Part shown: piece by piece, positions 1-14,622 of the stretch
Layout of the letters: each line of letters begins with the position of its first letter
Numbering within the stretch: position 1 is the first letter of the stretch
Assembly: GCF_037975245.1 (NCBI RefSeq)
Contig: NC_092569.1
Span: forward strand, 963,001 to 1,027,000
DNA length: 64,000 nucleotides
Direction of reading: 5' to 3'
DNA from: Apostichopus japonicus
Taxonomy: Eukaryota; Echinodermata; Holothuroidea; Aspidochirotida; Stichopodidae
Notes under the pieces: model-generated
Told to the model about the DNA's origin: nothing
Databases searched by the model: none
The model's input: the letters and a program-made list of their open reading frames with translations, nothing else
Translations under genes and position numbers: made by a program

Positions 1-120
1 TGTACTTCTTTACTTAACCAACATGGCAATTTGGTGAAAAGTTGACTTTGTAAAACTGTAGTGGAATGAAACACAAAAAATCAATTACAAAACACTTAAC
101 ATGAACATGTATGGACTCAC

Positions 121-244
121 CATTTTTGGAAATCTTTTGAATGTTGGATCCAATACTTGCAGCCAATCGGTTGAAGTCTTGTGCACTGCCCTTCCCTGTA
201 AGGTAATCTAAAGGATTAAAAGTTGTTCGGGACGATAAGGCCAT
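121..244 (-). CDS. N-terminal exon of a syntaxin-7/12-like endosomal SNARE (partial, runs off left edge)
   Basis: This minus-strand exon encodes 41 residues beginning MALSSRTTF and ending in phase 1 at a GTGAGT donor just below position 121. The stretch DFNRLAASIGSNIQKISKN matches the start of the Habc region of Qa-SNAREs of the STX7/STX12 group, where a short disordered leader precedes a motif of the form ..SNIQKI(S/T)... Family members are tail-anchored SNAREs that drive fusion of late endosomes and lysosomes. The SNARE helix and membrane anchor would lie outside the window. The ATG sits directly after a TTGCAG acceptor, so the first coding exon is probably preceded by a non-coding exon; initiation further upstream cannot be excluded. 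The family call rests on one short exon. Confidence 0.6.
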
Positions 245-2512
245 CTGCAAGCACATCATGCAAACACAGCGTAAATCACAATTAAAGACATTTGCAGAAC
301 ACAGATATGTGTTCCTCAGTACGAATGCAGGGTTCACTTTTAAGATAGTGTGCAAGTCATGATTTGATGAACTAAACGATCTTTTTTATAAAAGATTGTT
401 CTGCTGTTCACATGTATGTAAGTTTTTGTTGAATGCTGATTTCAAAGATCAGAAGATAATGGATAACAGAAATGCCTAACCAGTGACTGCATTTTGAAAA
501 ATGTTTGGTCATGAAATCATCCACTTGTACATTACTACTGTTTACTAAAGACATCATTTTTTGATAATAAATGTTTTCCTACTCTATCTTCCATCTTTGA
601 AGGAGTGCAAAGAGTTTCACATGCAGGAAAGGTATGCATCCTATCCAGATACAATATGACTAGTACTATGTAAGCAACAAATCTTGGAGTTTGACCATCA
701 TGGATGCACAAAAATGAAAAATACTAAACTACTGTACAATACTACTTTTGTGGACAAAGACAGCAAAAGTGCAACAAGATTGGTTAATAGGAGAGATGGA
801 TGCAGATAGGAAGGGAGCATGCACATATCAAACATTAATTTGTTTCTTCTCTTTAATCTCTTTAATCTCTGTAATTCTCTATTTGCCTGATAAGATGAAT
901 ACAATCCACCAGACCCTTAGAATCAATGCCCAACATGCATGAAAGCTAGTTTCGAATATGGGCTTGACGTTAAAAAGATAACTTAATGGAAATTTGCTGG
1001 AAAGCTCCAATAAGTGTACATAAATTTTCCAATGTTTTGCCAAAATTCCTGCCATCCACCAAAACGTTTTAGGGTAGAGTCCCACAGCTTGTGATATGTA
1101 AATATTTTAAGACCTCTTCCATGTACATTATAGTATTGTACTCTGAAGATATTTAGTGTACTGTACCAGAAAAAAAATTTATCCGACTACTTACCCGATG
1201 AATATGATGTAAAACTTCCTCTACCCTGGTTAAAATCACCACCAAAATCCCCCGTTCCAGAAGTCATATTGGATTATGCTCGGCTCCACAATTGTACTGA
1301 TAAAATCTAAACGTTGCTATTAGCTGAACCTGTGATAGTTCTAAGGAATAATGAGTTGTGGCCGAGGCCCTGGCAAGGCGGCAATAATTGTTTTGTTGAG
1401 TTCTGTAAAGAGATTTAAAATAAAATGGTGAGGGTGTCACTTCAGAGTAATTTGATTCATATTCTGATCTCCCTATTTTCATCATGATCCATACCAATTA
1501 ATTAGTTTCAACATTTTACTTACTACATTACCTATATGTGAAAGAAGTTAAGTTAGATGTAAAGCAGGAAAGCAAAGCTTTCACCTAAATAGGCCTAATG
1601 TACTTCAATAGTTTCACCATGTAACGATCAATACGTAACGAGTACTGTACAGTCACAGCCTATTACCTAGCATTGACAATATGGTAATTATTAGTACTAC
1701 TAGGGATATCACTGAGCTATTTTGAAAACTCTCAGTACCATATACATCACAGTGCATTTTGGATGTGTCTCTTATCAATGGTCTAGCCTCTATTAGCTGG
1801 ATGGATTTTGTGAAATGACATTAACTTTGTCAGACAAATTCCTTAATTCCCTGGACTCATTTACAATCAGAAAATGTTGATTGGTTGATTGGAAATTTGA
1901 ATTGTTTCTAATTTTTTAATCAGTGTCATTGTAATCACAATCACTTTCTACCCCATTTCCTGAGACTCTTTTCAGGAAGTTAGCATAACTACATGTTGGT
2001 TAAAGCCACCTAGTAATGTACTTTCAGATAGGCTATGATTTTCATCCCAACCCAGCAACGAGCCGTTGTGCATTTAGCACTGCAAAGTTTGAGGTTAAAC
2101 GATAGACGAGGATGTGTACAAATGACAATCCTACTTCCTAGGCCTACTCAAATTTTCAAAATAAAGGATAGCCGCCAGTAGGCTAGTCAGATCCCCCTTC
2201 GTCTGGTCCCCAAGCGTCCGTAAGTTAAGCCAATGTACTTAAGACTACATCTACTACTAATAAATTGATATAGCCTAACTTCGTCAGTATGCTGGTGTAA
2301 GCCGTTAGGCCTGCTGTAGTCTACTTTATTATTGTGCAGTATAGCATTACGCCTTCCGTGTGGGTATAGGCTTATGTTAAGGACGTCGTCTATGTTAGGC
2401 TAGATATAAGATTTGACGATTCTGGACGAAATTCTAAGCCTAACTAATAGTTGTATGTCTTGCCATGTTCAAAATGAGGATGAATTACTTCAATTAAAGT
2501 ATGGAATCGTAC

Positions 2513-2590
2513 CTTGTTAAAATTTAGAAGGAAGACTAACGATGAAATGCGTTTTCCATAACTCTATGAAATACCGGAACGTTGTTATCA
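2513..2590 (-). other. Possible 5' untranslated first exon of the syntaxin-like gene
   Basis: On the minus strand a segment ends in AACAAG followed by the donor-like GTACGA at 2512-2507. It lies upstream of the syntaxin ATG, which itself directly follows an acceptor and so needs an upstream exon. The 5' boundary is arbitrary. This is inference from splice-like sequence only. Confidence 0.2.
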
Positions 2591-4772
2591 TGGATAGGGT
2601 ATGCAGTGATGACTTCATGTCATATGTCAGTGGGATGTGTTCAATGTGTTTTTGTAAACGTGATGACGTCATCTCCCGGTCATTTGTGTACTAATAGTAT
2701 CAATGATGTAACCTTCATTTCATTTGTATTTTACAGAACCGTAACAAATCACTGCATCAATCTCTGAAACTGTAGGCTTTCAAATTTTTAGGCCATTTTA
2801 TGGTCAGTTATAGTGGATGCAGTTGTTTTTCGTGTCATACCTCTATCTGAACGTTTTTTTTTTCTTCAGTTATTGCTATTAGGCCTATTACGATACATAC
2901 ATTTTGCTGATAACGCCCTCTTTATGTTCTCGAACAAACGCATCCCCTAGCTTCAACCACCCCTATAACATCTCGGTGTAGTTATAATCTGACAATAACC
3001 AACGAGGACCCGAGGAAGAAATTGGCTTTAGCAATTGGTTCAGACTGAATAAAAATCTCAATATACCTACACTTAGCAATATACGAGGTAGACCGATGGG
3101 GTGCCCAAGAGAACAGGGCCTTGAATGCCCGCATACGGTACATATTAATGCAAGACATTTCACCGACCGCAGGGTCTGGTCATGTCCTATAATCATTAAC
3201 TTTCTATTTCGACCATCGAACTATTCCCTTCAAACGCCAAAGTTACGTAACTACCAAGACACTTGTATAACCTTACGTCACAAACTAACTTTCACCAGAG
3301 TTCCTTCTATGCTGAGGAAAGAAACCCCGTGCTGAAGATATGTAGATAATTTTGGTTAATTTATCACACACAGAGACACATTGACCAAGCTGTTACTTCA
3401 AAGGAACGTTGCCTCTCCCCTTAGGCGTCTGAATCATAATGTATGTATAGTATCGAATCACGTTATAAGGAATGGAGGCAAGAGAATCGTCTGGCTAACA
3501 CTGGAATCTAGCTGTGTGGGTCCTGCCTCCCCCCCCCCCCCCACCCACTCCTCCTCACCCAATGAGGAAAATCACCTTTGTTCATGGAAAAGCCATAATT
3601 TATTTTCCCGTATCATCCTCATCTCTTCAGTGTTTTATCTTTTGTTGTAATAAAATCGGGAGTTTCGTTGGCTGCCATTTCTGCCTGTTCGTTGATATTG
3701 CCTTGGGACGTATATAGCTTTATTTTTATTTTTCACAAACTTGGGGCAAGGGGTAGGGGAGGGTTCGGAAAAGCCAGTGATGCATGTAATATGCTAGAAA
3801 AAAAAACAAATGCTGGGTTAGGAGCCTGACTAAGACCGCTCACCATTCCCATGACATGTTGCCCTTCCTTGTGTCAATTATCGTTCCTTATTTGTTAAAA
3901 TTCAATGGTCAAAGTTCGCAAAGTAATATGAAATATTTAAAAGTGTATTAATAAAGAAAAACATGAATTTTGTTCAATAAATTATTTTATTTTATTTCGG
4001 TTACCGGCACCTTATAATAAAATGTAAAATATAAAACTCTATACAAAGTATTTAAACATAAATCAAATTTATGATGATATGAGCATTGTGCACTTATCAA
4101 TGCGAGCATTATTCGTTAATTTGCAAGGATTATATTGTTAAAGCAATGAGCGTTAGTAATCAATTTACTTGCCATTGTTATCAACCCATAGCTACGAGAT
4201 TACAGTGATGTAAGAAACAACAGTTAAAGGCACTTACGTAGACTGTTAATTCATTTTAACAGAGATTCATTAAATGCTAAACCGACACAATACGTGAATA
4301 GAGATTAACATTGACGAACTCAGTTTAAGGACACCCACACACCATCATAACATCTGAAAAAGCTGTGATAGAAGATGTAGGCAAGGCCTTTGTAAATACG
4401 TCATACAACAATTATCTAATAGACTAATATACTCACAATTACGTAGCTTGAGAAAGAAGTTAACAAATTACCGCCATATACATGCATGCGTGTAAGATGT
4501 CTTATACTTATATTTATCCATTGCAGGTTTCCCTTTTCTCCTTCTTAATCTTTTTTCTTGTAATATGGGGTAATACGTTTGTGTGGTTATTCGGTTACGT
4601 TTGTGTCGATGGCGTAGGTATAAGACTACGCCATGAGAAACTGGATAGCAAAACAAGGTTTCTTCAGAAAATAATCGTGAAATGTTGGTTGCTTTTCTCG
4701 TAACATTTTAAGACATTCATATTCAAGAAAGTTTTACTACGATTACCGCGTACACATGATCAAGCCTGCACG

Positions 4773-4790
4773 TGACGTGACGTCACGTCA
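4773..4790. promoter_or_regulatory. Perfect 18-bp palindrome containing a CRE (TGACGTCA) core
   Basis: The bases TGACGTGACGTCACGTCA equal their own reverse complement. The centre is the consensus cAMP response element TGACGTCA, flanked by half-sites, and a CACGTG E-box overlaps at 4769-4774. It lies about 420 bp downstream of the stathmin stop codon, not at a recognised promoter, so function is unproven. Confidence 0.35.
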
Positions 4791-5210
4791 TTTGAAGCTT
4801 CACATGATTAAATCCAAAAGGCTAAGAGCAAATAAGGGCGAAACTACCATTAACATTAAACTCATTAGATCATTTGATGATGTAATTAGGACTTAAGCAT
4901 ACTTTCATGAACCGTATATGAAACACACCCACGACACTTTAGTAGACATCATAGGCCTAGTTGTAGGCCACTTGACTAGTCCTGCCATTGCGGAATTGGC
5001 CCATGTAAAAGAGGTACACTTCTTTAATGTCCCATGAATATTGAGCCTTCGATCTATGCGCCTCCAATACAGTTGTCGTTTTTGCCTTTCTTCTCATTCT
5101 CCAACCACCGCTCTGAGCAAGCTTCAATACATCAGCGCGCGGACTTCAATAGCACTTGCTTAGCAAGTGGTATTCAGCAATCACCATGACACGAGCCACA
5201 GATAAGCCCT

Positions 5211-7825
<2,615 letters not shown>

Positions 7826-8300
7826 GATTGACGAAAATCGTGAACTTTACCGTTGACCAAATTGAGATGTAATCCGATTCCAAACAATATAAAAGATCCA
7901 AGATGAATTCAGCTGACAAAATTGTGAGGTTACCTTTCAAAATGTCCAGTCGAATGTATGGTGAAGGCTTGTTCAGCGAACAGATAAATACATTGACAGT
8001 ATCTACTCTGAAACAGCAAAGCAGTGAGTGAACCCTGATTTAAGTCCTATGTTTGATTGTATATACTATAGGTTATCCGTGTACAGTGTTGTATACTCAG
8101 TAAATGCACAGTAACTGTCCGATCTATCGAATGACCACAACACTATCTGAACCACACCGCAGACGAGACTTCATAATATAAATCGGGCCGAAGGTTGAGC
8201 TACAAAATATACACGCTTCCGTTGCCATGGTGGGTTGCTATGGCAAGTAAACGCACACTGAGGTAAACGATACCGGTTTAAGTCTTCACCATAGCGTACA
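7826..8300 (-). promoter_or_regulatory. Upstream region of the stathmin gene
   Basis: The 5' flank of the stathmin ATG. No splice acceptor is obvious directly before the ATG, so the 5' leader is probably contiguous here. AT-rich TATA-like sequence (ATTATAT around 8175-8181 in minus orientation) is present, but the transcription start cannot be placed from sequence alone. Confidence 0.25.
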
Positions 8301-10073
8301 AGAAAACAATCGTTGATAACAATGAGCTGGTACGTATAGATAGATAATGTAGTTGGAATTGGGTGACATAGACGATTGTTTGGTCGGGTTGGGAAATTGA
8401 TCGTAAATTGGTTCCTTGAAGTTCATGGATTAACTTCATCGATGAGAATTAATGTGTACGTGATACCAGTCTCTTTTCTGTTCTTGTGTTTATTCATGTA
8501 TCCATTACACAAACTATTCTGGCCAGCAGGCGTGACAATGTTTGTTAATAGTAAGGTTTCTTCATCACTTAATTCGTTTCATCGTAAATATCTAAACCAT
8601 AGCCCTCTTTTGAATTGATTAATTTATTTGATTTTCCACAGATAATAAATATATATACATGTGGAGGGAAGTCCTCTAAAAAGCAAATTCAGGCTTAACA
8701 AGGTAAAGGAATTTTATGACCTACAAAATGGAGGATTGGAGAGGGGGGGGGGGGGTGGTGGTCCACAGTCCCACGTTGACGGTCAATATGCGGGCAACGA
8801 GGATATACTGGGGATAAATAATATCTGCTAATTTTGATAATATCGGATAGTGTTTATATATAATGAAGACTTCAAAGGGGGGGGGGCGGTGACGTCATTA
8901 TCCAAGGGACCGGACCTGTCTTTCGACGTTCCAGCCACAGTACAGCATCGGTAACCGGCCATCAAAGGTTGTCTGGATTTATCATGTAGCATTATACTTG
9001 AAATTGTACCGATGTTATTAGTCTTCCTGCCGTCCTTTTATTATTTGTCCCTAGCCGGAGACTTTGATTTTCGTTTGCGGTATTGATTTGTTACCTTTAC
9101 TAGCTATTTTTTTCCTTTTAATTCGTATTGCTTTTAGTGTTTTTGCTTTCTTTCATAACAGTTTTTTTTTTAATTTTCTCTAGAAAAGAATACAATCTTG
9201 CTACGTAAGTTTAAACCCTGAAGCTCTTTGCTTTTCCTTTGGGCTTCACTTTTCTTACCCATTGGTTTCTCGTTAATTGGAAGCTCATTGAAGAAAACAG
9301 AAACCAAATTTAGAATCTTTAAAGATCACTAGTGTATTTTGCATTGTTTAGCATTATCTTTAAAACACATTGTTCAACAAAAATAGTTGTTATTCTCTTA
9401 AATAGTTCTTGCCAGACATCAAAAGTTTCACAGATTGCCTTGAATTATCTCCATTAGTTTTGACCGTAGAAATTTCAACCGTGGTTCTTCTTTTTTGTTG
9501 GGGGGGGGGGGGGGGGTTACGCTATATAAATTGAACCGTTTTGTCTATGAAATGCGTGAACTTTAAAATGACAAATTAATAAAGACCGAATTTGACAATA
9601 CCACAGTAGGTTCAAGTAGTGGTGCGCTAATGTTCCTCGTGGTATCTGTGTTGCGTTTGTGCGCTCTCTTCTTGTCAATAATCTGGTCCGCACCGAACCG
9701 TTGCTGACAAGTTTGTTACCCCTATAATCGGATGTAATACCCTTAACTAGTCTATCACAGGGTATCTTTCCCAACCTTAACCACTCCAAAGTCACCCCCC
9801 CCCCTCTCCCTTAGGGTCGGTCACCTTTCACATTTATTTGACAAGAAATCAGGTATAAGAAATAAATAAGATAGATGTTAATGAATATTGAAAAAATGAT
9901 ATTTATTTTGTTTGGAATATAAACATATACATGATAATGTTTGAATAACAGTTCGCTGGAAGATTTTAAAGCTATATATGTCTTCATTGGTAATACAATC
10001 ATATCTGATTAATAATATATGTACACAAAAGGTATAAAGAAAGTCGTTTACAAGGTAAAATAAAATATTCACA
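8301..10073. other. Intergenic DNA between the stathmin gene and a TIR element
   Basis: No coding exon seen. The stretch contains poly-G runs at about 8740-8755, 8877-8887 and 9500-9517, a poly-C run at about 9796-9804, and a short dispersed repeat near 8625-8705 that recurs near 51600-51690. Confidence 0.4.
8625..8705 (+). repeat. Dispersed repeat fragment, copy 1
   Basis: ATATATACAT, GGAAGTC(C/T)TCTAAAAA and GGCTTAACAA follow each other here and again at about 51600-51690 in the same order and strand. Both are preceded by a GATTTATTTG-like tract. It is likely the conserved tail of a retroposon family; the family was not identified. Confidence 0.45.
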
Positions 10074-10459
10074 CTCTCTTAAAATGATAGACTGAAGAAT
10101 TCAGTCTTCTGTGAGACTGAAATTTTTTTCAGTGTTATACACTGAGCTTAGACTGAGAAACACCTACTTAGACTATATTATCAGTTACACCGTTCAGTCG
10201 CTGTTTTGGACTGACTGTATTAACCAATCAGCTAATCACATGTGGCATGGCATCTTACCATTTTCAGTCTCTGTATTCCACTGAAAAATGTATCCAATCA
10301 GAGGATAGAAATGCGCCTACGTCATCCGAAAACTTGCAACTACGCCGACAAATACGTGACAACGAGCGCTACAATTTGTGTACATATATACTACTATATT
10401 CTTCGCTTAGCCAGGTACTCGCTGTACTGTACGTACGCACGTCGTACACACAGCTAGGC

Positions 10460-10584
10460 ATGAACGAGACAGACGACCGTATGTCTAAGCTAGAGTAAAG
10501 GTTATAAATTAGCAGTGGCTGAGTCTTTAAGAACTTTTCTTACAAATAAAGGTTTCCACGAAGAAGTGATAACAGTGTTCGAGG
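10460..10584 (+). pseudogene. SAM-domain-like first exon of a decayed SAMD3-like gene
   Basis: An ATG at 10460 gives MNETDDRMSKL, and after a one-base frame break the next frame reads KLAVAESLRTFLTNKGFHEE then VITVFEG, up to a GTATGT donor at 10585. The pattern of a first helix with W/L-rich residues, a GF(H)EEVI turn and a VFE helix fits the start of a SAM domain. Two CCAAT boxes lie 170-240 bp upstream. The frame break and the phase mismatch with the downstream exon mark it as non-functional. The match is to a family pattern, not an alignment. Confidence 0.4.
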
Positions 10585-10744
10585 GTATGTATGTATGTTT
10601 TTTGTTGTTTTCCAATTAATACAGAATAAAAGCTTGGCAGTTCGTAACGTTAGTTATTCTAGGTTTGTGCGCGAGGTAGGCCTAGCTAGGCTGTACTATA
10701 GCAAATAGGGCCTAGGCTATTGTTATAATTGGTGGGGCCTATTT

Positions 10745-11562
10745 ACACGATCATCGGGCGAATAAGCACGCCGGTCCTGCATATGTACCCGATCGTCGGG
10801 CAAATCAGCCCGCCTGTCCTGCATATGTACCCGATCGTCGGGCGAATATGCACGCTTGTCCTGCAATATGTACTCGATCGTCCCAAAATGAATCTAGCCT
10901 AGCCCTAGGCTAGGTTAACCTCATAACAAATACTTGAACATAATAATGCTCAAGAAATTGCAAAACACAGTACTATTATGCATAGATTGTAAGCACCCTT
11001 AATTATTTGCAAAATGTAGTTACTGCTACAGCCATTACAGCATGAAGCTATCACGGTACCAGATCGTCGGGCAAATTAGCCCGCCTGTCCTGCATATGTA
11101 CTCAATCGTCGGGCGAATAAGCACGCTTGTCAGAACTGCAATATGTACTCAATCGTCCCAAATGAATCTAGGCTAGGTTAACCTCATAACAAATACTTGA
11201 ACATAATAATGCTCAAGAAATTGCAAAACAGTACTATTATGCATAGATTGTAAGCACCCTTAATTATTTGCAAAATGTAGTTACTGCTACAGCCATAACA
11301 GCATGAAGCTATCACGGTACCAGATCGTCGGGCAAATTAGCCCGCCTGTCCTGCATATGTACCCAATCGTCGGGCGAATAAGCACGCTTGTCAGGACTGC
11401 AATATGTACTCAATCATCCCAAATGAATCTAGGCTAGGTTAACCTCATAACAAATACTTGAACATAATAATGCTCAAGGAAATTGCAAAACACAGTACTA
11501 TTATGCATAGATTGTAAGCACCTAATTATTTGAAAATGTAGTTACTGCTACAGCCATTACAG
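10745..11562. repeat. 261-bp tandem repeat with GATCGTCGGGC modules (about 3 copies)
   Basis: Units beginning CATGAAGCTATCACGGTACC start at 11041 and 11302, and the next truncated unit at 11563, a period of 261 bp. The preceding 10745-11040 is a diverged copy. Within each unit a shorter module (GATCGTCGGGC followed by AATNAGCNCGC and TGTCCTGCATATGTAC) is itself repeated two or three times. It lies in what would be the intron of the SAMD3-like gene. Confidence 0.85.
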
Positions 11563-12191
11563 CATGAAGCTCACACGATTCTGTTAAACCATTACCATTG
11601 TATTTAAATCATGTGGAAACTGAAAAAGAATTGGTATGCTTTTGTTATTTATAAAACATATAGTGGGCCATCAGTCTTTATTATAAGATTTTACACTTAT
11701 ATTACCATTCACTCATCTTATTAAATCAGTTTCTTTTACAAGCAGATAGACATATTAGTGAAATCAGTAGGCTAAAATGTAAATCATATTCCTTATTCAC
11801 TGGTTTTCTATGCTGATGTAATGGAATCAGGAGATGTCATGAACAATTTATCCTTAAAAAGAGAAATTTCTGAAAACAACTAACAAAAAACCTTGCTTGG
11901 TAACCATGTACCTGCCAAAATCAACATGATAACCCATAAATGTTAGGTTTAATTTGAATCCACCTTCACATAACACATCTCACCCGCCATGGATGACATA
12001 TTGCTGCATATCGTGAATTGATGTATCTCCTTCGTACAATGCCAGTCATGTTCTTGTTTCTCCATTCTCTCCCAAATATTAGTCTAGTCCACATGGAACT
12101 CTACCTCTCAACATATCTTTTTTTAAGAATGTTTTGATTTATACCATATTGCTTGTCCTTTATCACATTTATTTTTATCTTCACCTAACAG

Positions 12192-12490
12192 GAGGGCACA
12201 GATATTGAGAGCGCAGCACAGGGCAGACAAGGACAATATTGGCAGCCTTTCATCCTATCTCTCGGGCCAGAATTGAACCCCAAACAATTCTTCATTGTGG
12301 CAGATAAACTGGCCATTCCAGCAGGGACAGAGGCATAGAACATACATTTAACATAGACTATGCTCCCCCTCTACAACACTAGTTTTGTGAGTTCCATGCT
12401 TCCATGGTGTATGGAATTGTGCAACCAACAGAAGTGAAGTCTCTCGTCCGAATCCTTGCCACATCTATAAGGGCAGCCAGCATGGAGTAA
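12192..12490 (+). pseudogene. Degenerate 3' exon of a SAMD3-like gene
   Basis: After a CTAACAG acceptor the frame reads QPFILSLGPELNPKQFFIVA and on to DKLAIPAGTEA before a stop at about 12340. Shifting frame, the sequence continues HTFNIDYAPPLQH, a second stop, FCEFHASMVYGIVQPTEVKS and LVRILATSIRAASME. This order (a PF..LG segment, an FFIVADK strand, an FNI.Y motif, a final VYGI motif) is what I recall from the C-terminal part of SAMD3-like proteins that are multi-copy in fish and invertebrates. At least two inactivating changes are visible, and the segment between GTEA and HTFNI appears deleted. Confidence 0.45.
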
Positions 12491-14324
12491 CTTCAAGGAG
12501 TGAATGTTACTTTTTTATTGCTCTGTAGTCCGGAACCACGTGTGTCAGCATGGAGTAGCTTTAAAAGGGTGTGAAGACTCGCGCAAAAAGAACGTCTAAT
12601 GCCGGTAATCTGACCTAGTTTCGAATGAGGTGTAACACAAGTGTTAGACACTGCCATCGATCCCAGAAAATACAAACACAGCTTGCTACCGTCGGTAATT
12701 AGACACTAGTGTACAGTCAGTACATACAGCTGCGGTCAATACCCACATGACAGTGTATAAACGATACAGCGATGAACATCTCAGGTCCAGCTAAAGATAT
12801 CAAGGTATCACGTTTCATTACTGTCTGTCTTTTTTAGCGACACGAACAAACATCACTTGCAAGCAACAGAAAGTTAACTTTTTCAGATGGCTGCACGCTG
12901 TGTGGGACAAGTTTACAAGTTCAATGCCTTTAAGGAGTAACTAACACATACCCTAAAACGTTAAATTGATAACCCGGAGTTTACCAACAGTTTTATATAA
13001 ATAGGGAGGGCTCCAGAAATAAATATTTAATTGATTTTTGGTTTTTAAAAATATTTTTTTATGATACTGATCTAATTATGAATGTAATTAAACAAACACC
13101 TAGTTGCCAAAAAACTTTGTTGTATGATTTTTCGAGCATGTTATTTTAATGTTTACTTTAATGTTCCCACATTTCACTGCACTCACTATGTTGAAGGTTT
13201 ATTTAATTAAGCAATTAATTAAGCTAATATTATTTATTGTGCACAATATTCCATAATTTGTTCCATGAAAAGCAAGTAATCTGATTATTATAAAGTCAGT
13301 AACTGTAGAAAATTCCATTTGAGAATATCCTTTCCTCATTATTCCCCCCCCCCCCATTTTTTTTTTAATTTGAGTGATGTAATGAGTCAAAACTGTTTCA
13401 ATTTTTTAGTCGACTCTCGAGTGACATTTCTTTTTCAGCTAGAGGCCGACATTAAATGATTCACGTCAGATAATTTATAAAACTTCAAAATTTGATTGAA
13501 ATCCCAATCACAATCACTATATGATTACTATCAGAAAGTTAAGAAATAATTGAGGGTGGTATAATAGTCACATGTACTGTTTTTGCATTCAAATTTTCTT
13601 TATATGAATGCCATATCATGAAATCGTGAATGCAGTATATAATAATTCATGTTTATCTAATAGCCATTATGAAGTTAGTGCCATTCTGTCAACTGCTTGT
13701 AATATTTTGTTTTGTGTGTGCTGGATAATGACTTTCAGCAATCGCCAATCTATATCATTGAAACACAGAGTACTAAATGTTGACTGCACTGATATATAGT
13801 TTAACCATTCCTAATATTTTATAAATAACCTGCTGAAAATTTGTCATATGTTTTCCCCATTTTGAAATCATTCTAAGAAATTGTTGCTACTATACATTAA
13901 TGATTCACAACTGGAAAAAAGGCAATGTACCAGATCAATTTTTTTTTTTTTTAATATGATAACGAAAATTAAATAAGAATATATAAGTGGGTTAGTGGAA
14001 ATAAAATTACTGTTCGGTGGATATTGACAATTATATTTCTTGATGGAATACCATTTTTAATGTACTTTGTGTGTGACTGTCACAACGATTTTCTGGTCTT
14101 TATAGCCTAACATGATTTGATGTGAAGGCGAATTCACTCCATGAAGTAGCACCTTTCAGTAAATTCCCCTGCATTAACAGATCATTGAATGTTGTCTTTG
14201 ATGACCTTAAATGCAACTATATTGAAGAATTCCAGCACTTAGCCAACACGGAGGATCAATAGAAAAGCTTGTTCAATCCAGAATTTGCAGTTTATAAGAT
14301 TGACAGTATAGCTGTGATGTGTAA

Positions 14325-14610
14325 TAATTCAGTCTAAAGGACCGACTGTTCAGTCTGATATCAGTCTAATAGACTGAAAGTATTCAATCTAATTAAGACT
14401 GGTGCTGCAATAAATCAGTCTAAACTGCTGACTGTTCAGTCTAAAGTGGTTTGATTTTCAGTCTATTAGACTGAAGAGTATTCAGTCTAATTAAGACTGA
14501 CCTTCAGTCTTTACATTTCAGACTGGAATTCAGTCTAAGTAGTCTGATCCCTTATCCCATCCATCGTTAGACTGAAATTTCAGTCGATTAGACTGAAATT
14601 TCAGTCTCTC
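14325..14610. repeat. Cluster of about sixteen CAGTCT/AGACTG words
   Basis: The hexamer CAGTCT and its complement AGACTG alternate through this 285-bp stretch, often paired as TTCAGTCTAAT...AGACTGAA. The same words recur just inside the left end at 10088-10200. This is the arrangement expected of subterminal transposase-binding repeats. Confidence 0.7.
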
Positions 14611-14622
14611 ATTTTAAGAGAG

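Larger units (their letters stand above)
245..5210. other. Intron and intergenic DNA between the syntaxin and stathmin genes
   Basis: No further coding exon is recognisable. The open frames at 2963-3717 and 4468-4703 have no domain, no codon bias and no convincing splice sites. The stretch holds a poly-C run near 3529-3541, a palindromic CRE-like site at 4773-4790 (listed separately), and otherwise AT-rich unique-looking sequence. Confidence 0.4.
10074..14622. mobile_element. 4.5-kb terminal-inverted-repeat element with AGACTG subterminal repeats and a decayed SAMD3-like gene
   Basis: The left end reads CTCTCTTAAAATGATAGACT and the right end, reverse complemented, reads CTCTCTTAAAATGAGAGACT, an imperfect inverted repeat of about 22 bp. 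Both ends are followed inward by repeated CAGTCT/AGACTG words, densest at the right (about 14325-14610). Inside are two CCAAT boxes (about 10224 and 10295), a short SAM-like exon (10460-10584), a 261-bp tandem repeat (about 10745-11562) and a degenerate 3' exon (12192-12490). No transposase is recognisable, so the copy is probably non-autonomous or decayed. The flanking target duplication is unclear: TATTCACA on the left against CATAAAGA on the right, sharing only CA-type bases. Confidence 0.75.

Noticed and set aside
2963-3717. Overlapping open frames on both strands
   Set aside because: No family resemblance and no consistent splice sites; poly-C creates the Pro-rich run.
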